Below, piece after piece: positions 1-7,096 of a stretch of DNA of 17,392 nt (position 1 is its first letter; each line of letters opens with the position of its first letter). Source of the DNA: an uncultured Ruminococcus sp. (lineage in GTDB: Bacteria > Bacillota > Clostridia > Oscillospirales > Ruminococcaceae); NCBI GenBank assembly GCA_900545125.1, contig UQXS01000025.1, positions 1 through 17,392 of the forward strand, in the 5' to 3' direction. Made by a program: the position numbers and the translations under genes. Below the pieces are notes generated by a model. That model searched no databases, was not told where the DNA came from, and saw only the letters and a program-made list of their open reading frames with translations.

Positions 1-1
1 T

Positions 2-355
2 GTGCTTTACGAATTGACGGACGGCGACAAAAATAATATCACGGTTGAAAACGTATTTATGGCACTGATGAGAGGCGAAGAACCTGTCAAGTCTCTGGTT
101 GATGATATTATTTCCAAGTATACTGTTCTTCTTAATAATCTGGCAATCAGCCATTTTGCAAAGAAGATTGTTCTGCATAATTTCAAACTTAACGAAAAGC
201 AGTTTGATTATGTAAAGAGAGAGATGATACGCCTTGTCAGTGAGGATATTGCCGACAGAGTTGTTCTCAGCAAGCTTGAAGGAAAAAATAATTTCCTTGG
301 CGGATGTTCCCTCATCATTCAGGATAATTTCTTCTTCAAAGGCGGAATGCACTAA
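2..355 (+). CDS. C-terminal part of a probable ROK-family protein (5' truncated)
   Basis: The reading frame is open from the left edge to a TAA at 353-355. The GTG at position 2 is probably an internal codon and not the start, so the 5' part of the gene lies outside the window. The 117 visible residues show the pattern of ROK C-termini: a segment ITVENVFMALMRGEEPV followed by a helix ending LLNNLAISHFAKKIVL, where ROK proteins have an 'anlvnl..P..ivlgG' strand, and a closing stretch VVLSKLEGKNNFLGGCSLII that matches the usual 'S.lg....GAa.l.i'. ROK proteins are sugar kinases or NagC/XylR-type repressors. The catalytic and DNA-binding parts are not visible, so these cannot be told apart. The usual Gly-Gly after the ivl strand is replaced by HNF, which makes this a divergent member. 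The assignment rests on remembered family patterns only. Confidence 0.55.
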   Translation: MLYELTDGDKNNITVENVFMALMRGEEPVKSLVDDIISKYTVLLNNLAISHFAKKIVLHNFKLNEKQFDYVKREMIRLVSEDIADRVVLSKLEGKNNFLGGCSLIIQDNFFFKGGMH

Positions 356-372
356 TTAAGTCACAAAATTCA

Positions 373-404
373 AAACAGGGAATGCATCGGTGCATTCCCT
401 GTTT
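373..404. terminator. Bidirectional intrinsic terminator between convergent genes
   Basis: A perfect 14-bp inverted repeat (AAACAGGGAATGCA at 373-386 and its complement at 391-404) closes a TCGG tetraloop. It lies 18 bases after the stop of the ROK-like gene and 14 bases before the stop of the vanZ-like gene on the other strand. T-rich sequence follows on both strands, but with interruptions and no long uninterrupted T run. Confidence 0.85.
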
Positions 405-418
405 CAATTTATGTAAAA

Positions 419-928
419 CTATGAATTTTTGGTATCGGATGATCTATTCCCGAAAAGTTTTCGCAGCACAAACAGTATGAACAGAGATACAAGCATTCCT
501 GTGAGAGCACCGGAAGTGTCAATCATCATATCACGGAATTCACATGAGCGTCCGGGAACAAAATACTGATGTATTTCATCGGAAAGTGCATACAGAAAAC
601 AGAATACGATCACTCCTGCCGAGACCGGACTGAAAAGCTTTCTGCGTCCTGCCGCCATTGAGACCATGAATCCGAGCAGGGCATACAGAGAAAAATGAGC
701 GGATTTCCGTATTACAAAGGTCGCTTTATCAAAAATGGACATCTGCTTTTCTTTTGGCAGTTCATCATAGTTGTCTACTGCGATATGAACGGCAGTTTTA
801 GTTATTTTACCGCTTGTTTCTGATGATCGTTCAGAATCTTCACATGAAAAACGGAATATCATTATCATACATATAACAGCAAGAACAGAAAAAATTATTC
901 TTGCCGGATAAAAAAAGTGTGATTTCAT
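419..928 (-). CDS. VanZ-like family membrane protein
   Basis: This 169-residue protein has about four hydrophobic segments: roughly residues 8-27, 77-94, 100-116 and 137-157. It carries the characteristic VanZ-like motifs RKSAHF (74-79) and DEIHQYFVPGR (117-127), followed by acidic residues in RDMMIDTSG (132-140). The VanZ-like fold occurs in the teicoplanin-resistance protein VanZ and in many small Firmicutes membrane proteins of unknown role. Isolated chromosomal copies like this one are not evidence of glycopeptide resistance, and no van genes are nearby. The ATG at 928 is preceded by GAAAGG at 937-942, eight bases upstream. The gene has its own promoter (978-1006) and appears monocistronic, ending at the shared terminator 373-404. 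The membrane loop between residues 28 and 70 is polar and probably outside the membrane. Confidence 0.85.
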   Translation of the reverse strand: MKSHFFYPARIIFSVLAVICMIMIFRFSCEDSERSSETSGKITKTAVHIAVDNYDELPKEKQMSIFDKATFVIRKSAHFSLYALLGFMVSMAAGRRKLFSPVSAGVIVFCFLYALSDEIHQYFVPGRSCEFRDMMIDTSGALTGMLVSLFILFVLRKLFGNRSSDTKNS

Positions 929-977
929 ATTTGATACCTTTCAGTTTCAGAGCTTCCCATATATTTCCAACACTTTA

Positions 978-1006
978 ATTATACCCCATTTGACATAATT
1001 TGTAAA
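978..1006 (-). promoter_or_regulatory. Sigma-A-type promoter of the vanZ-like gene
   Basis: On the minus strand TTTACA (1001-1006) and TATAAT (978-983) are separated by exactly 17 bases. The predicted transcript starts near 971, about 42 bases before the ATG. Confidence 0.75.
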
Positions 1007-1043
1007 GTAAATGAAGTCCGATTCGTGTTTATACATAAAAATG

Positions 1044-1067
1044 CGGAATTTTTCAGAAAAATTTCCG
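1044..1067. other. AT-rich imperfect hairpin between divergent promoters
   Basis: CGGAATTTTT (1044-1053) and AAAAATTTCCG (1057-1067) form a 10-bp stem with a one-base bulge and a three-base loop. The structure sits between the -35 boxes of the two divergent promoters, outside both predicted transcripts. It could be an operator or a chance AT-rich dyad; nothing decides this. Confidence 0.3.
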
Positions 1068-1074
1068 GAAAAGC

Positions 1075-1103
1075 TTGTATCTTGAAACAAAAAATGATAT
1101 AAT
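1075..1103 (+). promoter_or_regulatory. Extended -10 promoter of the 1153 membrane-protein gene
   Basis: TTGTAT (1075-1080) and TATAAT (1098-1103) are 17 bases apart and the -10 is preceded by TGA, an extended -10 element. The weak -35 is compatible with this. The transcript would start near 1110. This excludes the in-frame TTG at 1075 as a translation start, because it is the first codon-sized part of the -35 box. Confidence 0.75.
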
Positions 1104-1142
1104 TAGATGTACCGGTCAAAAACGGAAAAGTCTGATTTCATC

Positions 1143-1148
1143 GGAGGT
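1143..1148 (+). promoter_or_regulatory. Ribosome binding site deciding the start at 1153
   Basis: GGAGGT lies four bases before the ATG at 1153. Together with the promoter at 1075-1103 it fixes the start downstream of the longest open frame. Confidence 0.8.
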
Positions 1149-1152
1149 TAAA

Positions 1153-2385
1153 ATGAAAAGTTTTTTTGAAAATGTCTGGACTAAAAGGGTTGTGGCATTT
1201 CTGGGGCTTATATATACTTACGGAGTGTGCCGGCTTTGCTATCTGTCATTGTTTTATGATATATATATTCATGCAAAGCTCTCACTATGTCTGATAACCA
1301 TTGCAGTTTCAGTGCTTGCTGTCGTCATAATGCTCTATACCCGCAAACAGATCGTTACAAGGATTTCAAGTTTCATAATCCTGCCGGCAATGCTGCCTGT
1401 GGTATTGTTTTATTTCGGAGAATGGGGAATTATCCTTCCGATCATCTTAACCGGAGTGGCGATTCTTCTGCTGTCAGGGGCAGGAGAAGGAATCAAGACG
1501 GCTCTCGGAACCGTTACCCTGCTTCTCTACATTTTCGGAGCACTGGGATATTTTCTGTTCACATCTTTCTTTGCAACTCCGGTCAAAGAGAAAGAAATTG
1601 CAAGCGGAGTTTCGTCGTCAGGAAAATACCGCTATCGTGTTGTAAATACTCTTGACAGATCAAAAGGAAGTACGGCAATCTATGTTGAACCGAATTACGC
1701 TGATCTGAAATATCCCTATGTTACATTCAAACTTAAAAATATGGAGCGTCAGATACACGTTGAAAGACCTATATGCGAAAATATCGACGTTCAGTGGATC
1801 ACCCAGAGCCGTGGTGAAACTACGGAACAGCTCAACGGCATTTCGGATAATATTCTTATCCATCTCAGCGAGGATAATCTGAAAAAACTGGGCTATACTT
1901 ACGACGAGAAACTTGTTCTCGATGAGGTTACAGTTCCGCTCAGAAAACAGATCGGGCAGACTGCATCCGACGTTGACGTTGTAAGGCTTGACAGCCTTAA
2001 TGATGAACAACTGGAGATTTTCGGAATAGGCAGGGAATCAGGCGGCAGATATTACGTTCTTAATCCCTCCTCAAAGCTTATTGATGAGCTTGAGACAAAA
2101 AAAGATGCACGTATCTATTTCAGCGATTTTAACAGCGATGCGTATGAGATCTTCAACGACGAACATCTCGACAGTTACGGCAATAGGCTGTTTGTTGCGG
2201 AAAAGGAAAATACCGTTCTTCTTAATTCGCTTACTGACGAACAGCTTGAAGATATCGGAATTCCTGATGAGGGTGATGTTATGCTGTTTAACGGAAAAAT
2301 CTGTTTCCGTGAATATGTAGCAATTGCTGACCAGTATTTCGATGTTGATTCGAGAAAGCTTTCATTGGATATATTGACAAATTAA
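1153..2385 (+). CDS. Unrecognised multi-pass membrane protein with a repeat-bearing soluble domain
   Basis: I do not recognise a family for this 410-residue protein. Residues 13-141 hold about five hydrophobic helices (13-34, 41-62, 68-89, 92-110, 118-141). The rest is hydrophilic and rich in acidic residues. Residues 155-215 begin SSGKYRYRVV and resemble, loosely, membrane-anchored domains of the DUF5412 kind in which a 'SPDGKY' opening leads to a Trp-containing strand; this is a weak guess. Residues 235-380 contain four degenerate copies of a short unit, clearest in LDSLNDEQLEIFGI (279-292) and LNSLTDEQLEDIGI (357-370). The gene stands alone between its own promoter and a strong terminator. 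Its neighbours (VanZ-like, M23 peptidase) are envelope proteins, which suggests but does not show an envelope role. Topology, and so which side the soluble domain faces, cannot be settled by eye. Confidence 0.8.
   Translation: MKSFFENVWTKRVVAFLGLIYTYGVCRLCYLSLFYDIYIHAKLSLCLITIAVSVLAVVIMLYTRKQIVTRISSFIILPAMLPVVLFYFGEWGIILPIILTGVAILLLSGAGEGIKTALGTVTLLLYIFGALGYFLFTSFFATPVKEKEIASGVSSSGKYRYRVVNTLDRSKGSTAIYVEPNYADLKYPYVTFKLKNMERQIHVERPICENIDVQWITQSRGETTEQLNGISDNILIHLSEDNLKKLGYTYDEKLVLDEVTVPLRKQIGQTASDVDVVRLDSLNDEQLEIFGIGRESGGRYYVLNPSSKLIDELETKKDARIYFSDFNSDAYEIFNDEHLDSYGNRLFVAEKENTVLLNSLTDEQLEDIGIPDEGDVMLFNGKICFREYVAIADQYFDVDSRKLSLDILTN
1855..2292 (+). repeat. Degenerate protein repeats inside the 1153 gene
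   Basis: Four segments of the encoded protein share a unit of the form L-x-x-L-[ST/N]-[DE]-[ED]-[QNH]-L-x-x-[FLIY]-G: residues 235-255, 277-302, 327-348 and 356-380. The second and fourth copies (1981-2058 and 2218-2292) are the closest. Each is followed by a short polar turn and a hydrophobic strand (YYVLN, VMLFN). The DNA is diverged, so this is an old protein-level duplication and not a recent tandem repeat. Confidence 0.55.
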
Positions 2386-2393
2386 AAAAATCA

Positions 2394-2426
2394 GGCGGTC
2401 ATGCAGTAGTATGACCGCCGTTTTTT
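2394..2426. terminator. Bidirectional intrinsic terminator
   Basis: GGCGGTCAT (2394-2402) and ATGACCGCC (2411-2419) form a perfect 9-bp stem with an eight-base loop, followed by GTTTTTT on the plus strand. On the minus strand the stem is followed by TGATTTTTTT. It serves both the 1153 gene and the convergent M23 gene. Confidence 0.9.
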
Positions 2427-2433
2427 GGCATTA

Positions 2434-3243
2434 TCAGCCGGAAAGGACTGAATTCGGATCAATAAGTTCGCCGTTATGACGCAGTTCGATATGAAGATGA
2501 GGGGGAACAGCGCTTTCTATATCGGCTGTCTGCCCTACAACACCCAGAACAGATCCGCTTGCAACGGTATCTCCCTGCTGAACGGAAAGTTCAGTTCCCA
2601 TACCGCAGTACTTTGAAATATAGCCGTTATGATGATTTACGGTGACGGTCACTCCCCAGAGAGGATCGGTTTTGATTTCAGTGATCTCACCGGAAGAAAT
2701 AGCGCAGACTTCTGCTCCTACTTCGGCGGCATAATCAACGCCGTTGTGGGTCTGCCATGAACCTGTAGTCTCGTTTTTGACAAGTTCGCTTCCGCTGAAT
2801 GGATTGAGTATATTTCCGGTATCGGCAAGAGGCGGTTTTACATTTTCAAGTTTTACAGTTCCGACCGGCTCTGCTTCTGGCGATTCGGGAGTATCTGCTC
2901 CGGCTTCCTGTACAGGTTCGGGCGGATCAGAAATGATGATCTCTGCTGCCGGCAGTGTTTCCCTCTGAACAGGCTGTGTAACGATAATAGTTGTAACGAT
3001 AGGCTGAGCAGTAGTATAAACCTGCGGTGCTGTAGTCACTGCTGTCGTTGTGGTCTTTGGTATTCCTGTGGATTTGCGGTCAACGGCAGCTTCGGGAACA
3101 GATATTATTTCGTCTGCCGGTTTCTCTTTAAGCTTTTCACCTTGATCGTAGGCAAAAAAGCAGGCTGAACCGATCATTACTGCACTTATTCCCAGAGCTG
3201 CATAAAAGCCCTTTGAGCCTTTTTTCATGTTATTGTCTTTCAC
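2434..3243 (-). CDS. Membrane-anchored M23 (LytM-type) peptidase-domain protein, SpoIIQ-like
   Basis: This 269-residue protein has a short basic N-terminus and one membrane helix (about 12-31), then a Thr/Pro/Val-rich linker (about 59-130), then a C-terminal LytM domain (about 148-267). The zinc ligands are complete: H166 and D170 in the motif HNGVD, and H249/H251 in HLH. M23 enzymes cut peptide bridges of peptidoglycan. The segment around TDPLWGVTVTVNH (192-204) and the one-helix architecture recall SpoIIQ, the forespore membrane protein that docks SpoIIIAH in endospore formers. In B. subtilis SpoIIQ is catalytically degenerate, while clostridial versions keep the zinc site as here. Start choice: GTG at 3243, with GGAGGT seven bases upstream at 3251-3256; the longer frame begins at a TTG that abuts and overlaps this ribosome site. 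It follows the mrdA-like gene but is separated by a terminator. A non-sporulation wall hydrolase regulator is an alternative. Confidence 0.85.
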   Translation of the reverse strand: MKDNNMKKGSKGFYAALGISAVMIGSACFFAYDQGEKLKEKPADEIISVPEAAVDRKSTGIPKTTTTAVTTAPQVYTTAQPIVTTIIVTQPVQRETLPAAEIIISDPPEPVQEAGADTPESPEAEPVGTVKLENVKPPLADTGNILNPFSGSELVKNETTGSWQTHNGVDYAAEVGAEVCAISSGEITEIKTDPLWGVTVTVNHHNGYISKYCGMGTELSVQQGDTVASGSVLGVVGQTADIESAVPPHLHIELRHNGELIDPNSVLSG

Positions 3244-3250
3244 ATATAAC

Positions 3251-3256
3251 ACCTCC
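3251..3256 (-). promoter_or_regulatory. Ribosome binding site deciding the GTG start of the M23 gene
   Basis: GGAGGT on the minus strand is seven bases before GTG 3243-3241. The upstream in-frame TTG (3258-3256) touches this site and cannot be the used start. Confidence 0.75.
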
Positions 3257-3283
3257 AAGCTTATTATTGACAGCAGAGGTAAA

Positions 3284-3289
3284 ATTATA
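3284..3289 (-). promoter_or_regulatory. Possible -10 box for the M23 gene
   Basis: A perfect TATAAT on the minus strand lies 40 bases before the GTG start, just after the terminator of the upstream operon. At 17 bases spacing the -35 position reads TCGGAT (3307-3312), a poor match that would fall in the terminator loop. The promoter is therefore tentative; read-through or another sigma factor is possible. Confidence 0.4.
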
Positions 3290-3291
3290 CG

Positions 3292-3327
3292 AAAAACCTG
3301 TTCAACATCCGAGTATTGAACAGGTTT
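3292..3327 (-). terminator. Intrinsic terminator of the mre/PBP2 operon
   Basis: AAACCTGTTCAA (minus strand, 3327-3316) pairs perfectly with TTGAACAGGTTT (3305-3294) across a ten-base loop. The T run reads TTTTT at 3296-3292. It starts a few bases after the stop codon of the PBP gene. Confidence 0.85.
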
Positions 3328-3330
3328 ATT

Positions 3331-5646
3331 TCATTCTGTCTGATTATCCGGCGGAACATCCGGAGCATCAGGTGTATCCGGAGGAGCTGCGGTTGTTACA
3401 GGAGGAATTGTCGGTTCAGGTATCGTAGTTGCTGCCGGGGGAGGAACAATCGGTGTAGTTGCAGCAGCAGTGGTAACTGACTGTGGAGCTGTCCAGACAG
3501 GCTCCGTCTGCGGTGCTGTGGATGTTTCTGCCGATGTTGACGAAGCGGAAGCAGTAGTTGTTGTCGTACTTCCGGATGCCGTTGTGCTTGTACCGGATGC
3601 TGTGGTAGTTGTAAGCACCGGACGGACTTCTTCCGGAAGCTTCTGACTCTTTGGCGGTACGCCGTTAAGACCGTAGCATTCCTGATATGCAAGCAGAATA
3701 TCACGTATCATATACTTGGAATATTCGCCGTGTTCGATGACTCCGGCAAAGGCAACTTCCGGATCGTCTGCCGGAGCAAAACCGATAAAGAAAGAATTCT
3801 GGTCGTTTGTATCTGCTCCGACCTGGGGAGTACCGGTTTTGATAGCAACGTCAAATCCAAGATCGCTGATGGAATACTTTGCAGGCATATTCTTTGATGC
3901 ATCCACCATTCCGCCGATGATATAATCATATACATAGTCATAGTTGAGATTTATTTTTTCGGCGATAGTCGGCTGTGTTTTGGAGATAAGATCACCGGTG
4001 CCGTATTCGTAGAGACTGTCCACAAGATACGGTTTGTATCTTACCCCACGGTTTGCGATAGTTGCGGCTACAACTGCCATTTGCAGCGGAGTCATACCGC
4101 AGTCCTGGTTGCCGATGCCTGCCTGTATAACGTAGCCGATATACCACGGGATACCGTTTTCGGCAAAAGTTTCCGGGTTGCAGAGATATCCGGGAGCATC
4201 GCCGGTTTCTATGCCGGTTGAAGAGCCAAGACCGTAAAGCTCGGAATATTCAGTGATTTTGTCTATGCCGAGCTGACGTGAAAGCTCGTAGAAAAAGATA
4301 TTACACGAAACCTCAATAGCGTGTCTCACTGATATATCGCCGTGTGTTCCGGTACATTGGTACGGGCTGCCGAAGAACGTATAACCCTGATGGCAGTTGA
4401 ATGTTGTCTCGCCGTTTATTATGCCTTCGTTAAGACCGGCTGTTGCGGTGATCGTTTTAAAGGTAGATCCCGGACGGTAAAGACCGTAGGTACAGCGGTT
4501 TACCAGCGGGGAATTTTCCGTATTGAGGAAGTAGTCGTAATTTTCAAGGTAGTCTTTGAGATTGTATGTCGGCGCAGTGACTTCACCACGCACGGCTCCG
4601 GTTTTTACGTCGATAACCGCTATTGCGCCGCATTCTCCGCTGAGGATATTGGGTTTCGGATTGATCGAAGGGAAATTTTCAATGAATTTGTCAAGTATTC
4701 CCTGTAGTTTAAGCTGGAAATTTCCGTCAACTGTAAGTTTTACGGAAGCACCCGTTTCAGTGTGGGTTATGGTCTGGACATCAACAACCGAATCGTCACG
4801 AAAAACGACCTTTTCTTCGCCGTTGACACCACGCAGTTCCTTCTCCATGACCTTCTCGATACCGCTTTTGCCCAGTATATCGTTGAGTGAATATCCCTGC
4901 GACTGGAGCTCCTCGTATTCGTCGGCGTAGATAGGGCCTACTGTGCCGATCTCGTGAGGAAGTATATCTCCTCGTTCTATCCGGCGTTCGGAAACCTCAA
5001 CTGCTTCTACCCCCTTGTAGAAGTTGCTGAGTTCCTTCATATCTATCACGGTATCCGGGTCAACATCTTCTGCCAGAGTAAGGTCAAATTCATAGGAAAA
5101 GTCTTTGACTATCATTTCATACCGCATTCCGGCAATGATACGTTTTTCTTCTTCAGTATAATCTTCGCTTATCTGATAGTCGGAGATAAGTTTATCTATG
5201 CAGTTTTCGGCAGTAGCGTAGACATTGAGATTAAGTTCGGATATCAGTTCTCCTGTATCATCAGAGGTGAACACATAGGGGGAAGTTCTGGTAATGGGGA
5301 GACTTTCTTCAAATTCATAGCCGTGTTCTTTAAGACCGTTGTAAATGCCGAGAAGAGCTTTGTTTCCTGTCTGTATATCTTCGGGAAAGAACGCTTTTTT
5401 CAGCACAAGATCAACACGTGAATCGTTTGTAACAAGGACGTTGCCGCTGTAGTCCATGATCTCGCCACGGGTCGCCTTGACATTGCGTATATAATAGCGT
5501 GTATCGCCGGACTGAGTTTCCGGAGTTTTTATATTTTTGTCGCCGACCACCTGTATCTCCATTAATCTCAGACCGCTGAAAAGGGTCAGGGAGATGACCA
5601 GCAGGACGATCAGTCCGGATTTCAGATTTTCTGTTATTCCTTTCAT
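3331..5646 (-). CDS. mrdA: Class B penicillin-binding protein (PBP2/MrdA-like transpeptidase)
   Basis: This 771-residue protein is the peptidoglycan DD-transpeptidase of the elongation complex, anchored by one N-terminal helix (about 11-29). Residues 50-300 form the pedestal/dimerisation domain, with the conserved RGEIMDYSGNVL segment (60-71). Residues 335-655 form the transpeptidase domain, with all three active-site motifs: STFK (394-397, nucleophile Ser394), SCN (447-449) and KTG (603-605). After the catalytic domain comes an unusual tail of about 95 residues (677-771) made almost only of Thr, Ser, Ala and Pro with some Asp/Glu. The start ATG has AAAGGAGA at 5651-5658, overlapping the mreD stop, 11 bases upstream. 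Position after mreBCD is the standard place for the partner PBP. The symbol is by context; related sporulation PBPs (SpoVD) usually carry a PASTA domain, which is absent here. Confidence 0.95.
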   Translation of the reverse strand: MKGITENLKSGLIVLLVISLTLFSGLRLMEIQVVGDKNIKTPETQSGDTRYYIRNVKATRGEIMDYSGNVLVTNDSRVDLVLKKAFFPEDIQTGNKALLGIYNGLKEHGYEFEESLPITRTSPYVFTSDDTGELISELNLNVYATAENCIDKLISDYQISEDYTEEEKRIIAGMRYEMIVKDFSYEFDLTLAEDVDPDTVIDMKELSNFYKGVEAVEVSERRIERGDILPHEIGTVGPIYADEYEELQSQGYSLNDILGKSGIEKVMEKELRGVNGEEKVVFRDDSVVDVQTITHTETGASVKLTVDGNFQLKLQGILDKFIENFPSINPKPNILSGECGAIAVIDVKTGAVRGEVTAPTYNLKDYLENYDYFLNTENSPLVNRCTYGLYRPGSTFKTITATAGLNEGIINGETTFNCHQGYTFFGSPYQCTGTHGDISVRHAIEVSCNIFFYELSRQLGIDKITEYSELYGLGSSTGIETGDAPGYLCNPETFAENGIPWYIGYVIQAGIGNQDCGMTPLQMAVVAATIANRGVRYKPYLVDSLYEYGTGDLISKTQPTIAEKINLNYDYVYDYIIGGMVDASKNMPAKYSISDLGFDVAIKTGTPQVGADTNDQNSFFIGFAPADDPEVAFAGVIEHGEYSKYMIRDILLAYQECYGLNGVPPKSQKLPEEVRPVLTTTTASGTSTTASGSTTTTTASASSTSAETSTAPQTEPVWTAPQSVTTAAATTPIVPPPAATTIPEPTIPPVTTAAPPDTPDAPDVPPDNQTE
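3520..3612 (-). repeat. Low-complexity Thr/Ser/Ala-rich coding repeat in the PBP tail
   Basis: The DNA for residues 679-709 repeats short related units such as ccggatgccgtt and ccggatgctgtg (plus strand) that encode TASG/TASA steps separated by Thr runs. Repeat slippage could vary this length between strains. Confidence 0.6.
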
Positions 5647-5657
5647 ATACTCTCCTT

Positions 5658-6230
5658 TTAAGGTTTCTGCTGTGATTTTTCAGTAATAACCTCGTTGAAA
5701 CTGAGATGTTCCCTTGGCATCAGAAAATGGTTTGCAAGTTTTATCAGCAGATATGCTATAACGGCGGAAATCATTGTATATATCCATATTCTGAGCGTAT
5801 ATCCTGTAAATATCCTGTGAACGTTTTCATATTTCCACATCTGATAATAGAACTTATAATCCAGCCAGCATTGTATAAATGAAGCTGCTGCTGTAAGTAT
5901 CATATAATTGACGAATTTATTTTTGAGATAGAACTCGAAGAGAAGCGAGATAACAATACAGAAGAAAGCAAGAATCACAGCATTATAGCCGAAAAGTTTT
6001 CCGCAGGCAATGTCAATTAGGAATCCGCAGACAGCTCCGGTTACTACCGAACCGTATTGATTGTTATTAACGGCTATTGCAAGTGCAAGCGGCAGGAGAA
6101 TAACAGGTTTGCGCCATGTTCCCGTCGTCATATAGATATATCCCATGAAGATCAGAAGATAGTAGACTATCCATCGCAGAGTCACCTTGACGTAAAAAAT
6201 ACGCTTTTCACGTGTAGTCCGCAGCCTCAT
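5658..6230 (-). CDS. mreD: Rod-shape-determining membrane protein MreD
   Basis: This is a 190-residue integral membrane protein with about five hydrophobic segments (roughly 14-34, 42-56, 60-78, 83-101, 105-121) and a last one near 146-166. The segment GAVCGFLIDIACGKLFGYNA (65-84) matches the typical MreD 'G...Gll.D...g...G.na' signature. MreD is a conserved membrane partner in the elongasome, linking MreC and PBP2. Start choice: ATG 6230-6228 overlaps the mreC TGA by the ATGA arrangement and has AAGGAGGA at 6237-6244; the longer open frame starts inside mreC and has no such site. Overlap implies translational coupling to mreC. Short basic termini face the cytoplasm. Identity rests on topology, the signature and its place between mreC and the PBP. 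Confidence 0.92.
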   Translation of the reverse strand: MRLRTTREKRIFYVKVTLRWIVYYLLIFMGYIYMTTGTWRKPVILLPLALAIAVNNNQYGSVVTGAVCGFLIDIACGKLFGYNAVILAFFCIVISLLFEFYLKNKFVNYMILTAAASFIQCWLDYKFYYQMWKYENVHRIFTGYTLRIWIYTMISAVIAYLLIKLANHFLMPREHLSFNEVITEKSQQKP

Positions 6231-7084
6231 TCCGTATCCTCCTTCTTGCCGTCGAAATCGGTGATAACGATAACGGAAGTAAGTCTGGTAATATCCGTAC
6301 ACGGTTCGATTACCGAGCACATTGAAAGTCCGCTGACATCGTACTTCATTTCACGGACGATGCCTATATTGTAGTCCTTGGGGAAAAGTCCGCTTCTGCC
6401 GGATGTAATCATCATCGAGCCGGACTTGATCTTGTTTTCCGTGCTGACGTGCGAAAGCTTGGTGCAGCCCTCTTCTGCCGCAAGAATATCTCCCTCGATG
6501 ATACCTGAATCCGCAGGAGAAGCGGAGCAGACGGCAGCTATTGAAAGATCGGGAGAAAGTATCGTTCTGACGGTGGAAACGTGTTCAGATACTTCTATGG
6601 TAATACCTACGATTCCCTCTGCCGTAGCAACGGGGCAGTTCGGCTTGATGCCGTCAGCCTTGCCCTTGTTTATTGAAAACGACTTGAACGGATCGTTGGC
6701 AGTATAACCTATAACATCGCATGGAACGCTGAGAACATAGTCCTCATGTTCTTCTTTAATGCTCACAAACTTGCGCAGTTCCTCCACTTCCGCTTTGAGG
6801 GAGTCGTATTCGGTGAGCTGTTTGTTAAGTTCGCCTATCTGAGCTTTCAGCCGTTTATTTTCTTCATAATACTCATCAGCCTTGGTAATTTTATCGAGAT
6901 TTCCCTCTATTTTCATTCCGATGCCGTTGGAAAATGAACGGAAAGGCTTGGTGAGAGTCTGGATAAAGGAAGATCCTGAGACAGAATATCCGCCTTTTGT
7001 TACGGAATATATCATAATGCCTATCAGAAAAGCAAGAAAAGCAAGGAGGATCTTGAATCTGGTGCTTTTTAAAAAGTCACGCAT
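6227..7084 (-). CDS. mreC: Rod-shape-determining protein MreC
   Basis: This 285-residue bitopic protein has a basic N-terminus, one membrane helix (about 11-28), a predicted coiled coil (about 68-108, rich in Lys/Glu/Leu heptads) and an extracytoplasmic beta domain (about 115-275). The segment DVIGYTANDPFKSFSINKG (123-141) and KPNCPVATAEGIVGI (147-161) are the family's typical 'r.....w...i.i..G...Gv..g..V....GlvG.v' pattern. MreC forms filaments on the outer membrane face and activates PBP2. The length is close to that of other Firmicutes MreC. The ATG at 7084 has an AAGGAGGA-type site eight to fifteen bases upstream, in the 12-base gap after mreB, so mreB and mreC are clearly co-transcribed. 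The acidic tail KKEDTE overlaps the mreD start. Confidence 0.95.
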   Translation of the reverse strand: MRDFLKSTRFKILLAFLAFLIGIMIYSVTKGGYSVSGSSFIQTLTKPFRSFSNGIGMKIEGNLDKITKADEYYEENKRLKAQIGELNKQLTEYDSLKAEVEELRKFVSIKEEHEDYVLSVPCDVIGYTANDPFKSFSINKGKADGIKPNCPVATAEGIVGITIEVSEHVSTVRTILSPDLSIAAVCSASPADSGIIEGDILAAEEGCTKLSHVSTENKIKSGSMMITSGRSGLFPKDYNIGIVREMKYDVSGLSMCSVIEPCTDITRLTSVIVITDFDGKKEDTE

Positions 7085-7096
7085 GGAGCTTCCTCC

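Noticed and set aside
419..928. Glycopeptide resistance locus
   Set aside because: The gene is VanZ-like in motif only. No vanA/B ligase, vanH, vanX or VanRS-like gene is in the window, and solitary VanZ-like genes are common.
1075..1152. Longer N-terminus for the 1153 membrane protein from TTG 1075
   Set aside because: The TTG is part of the -35 box, the -10 lies within the extension, and a GGAGGT site precedes ATG 1153.
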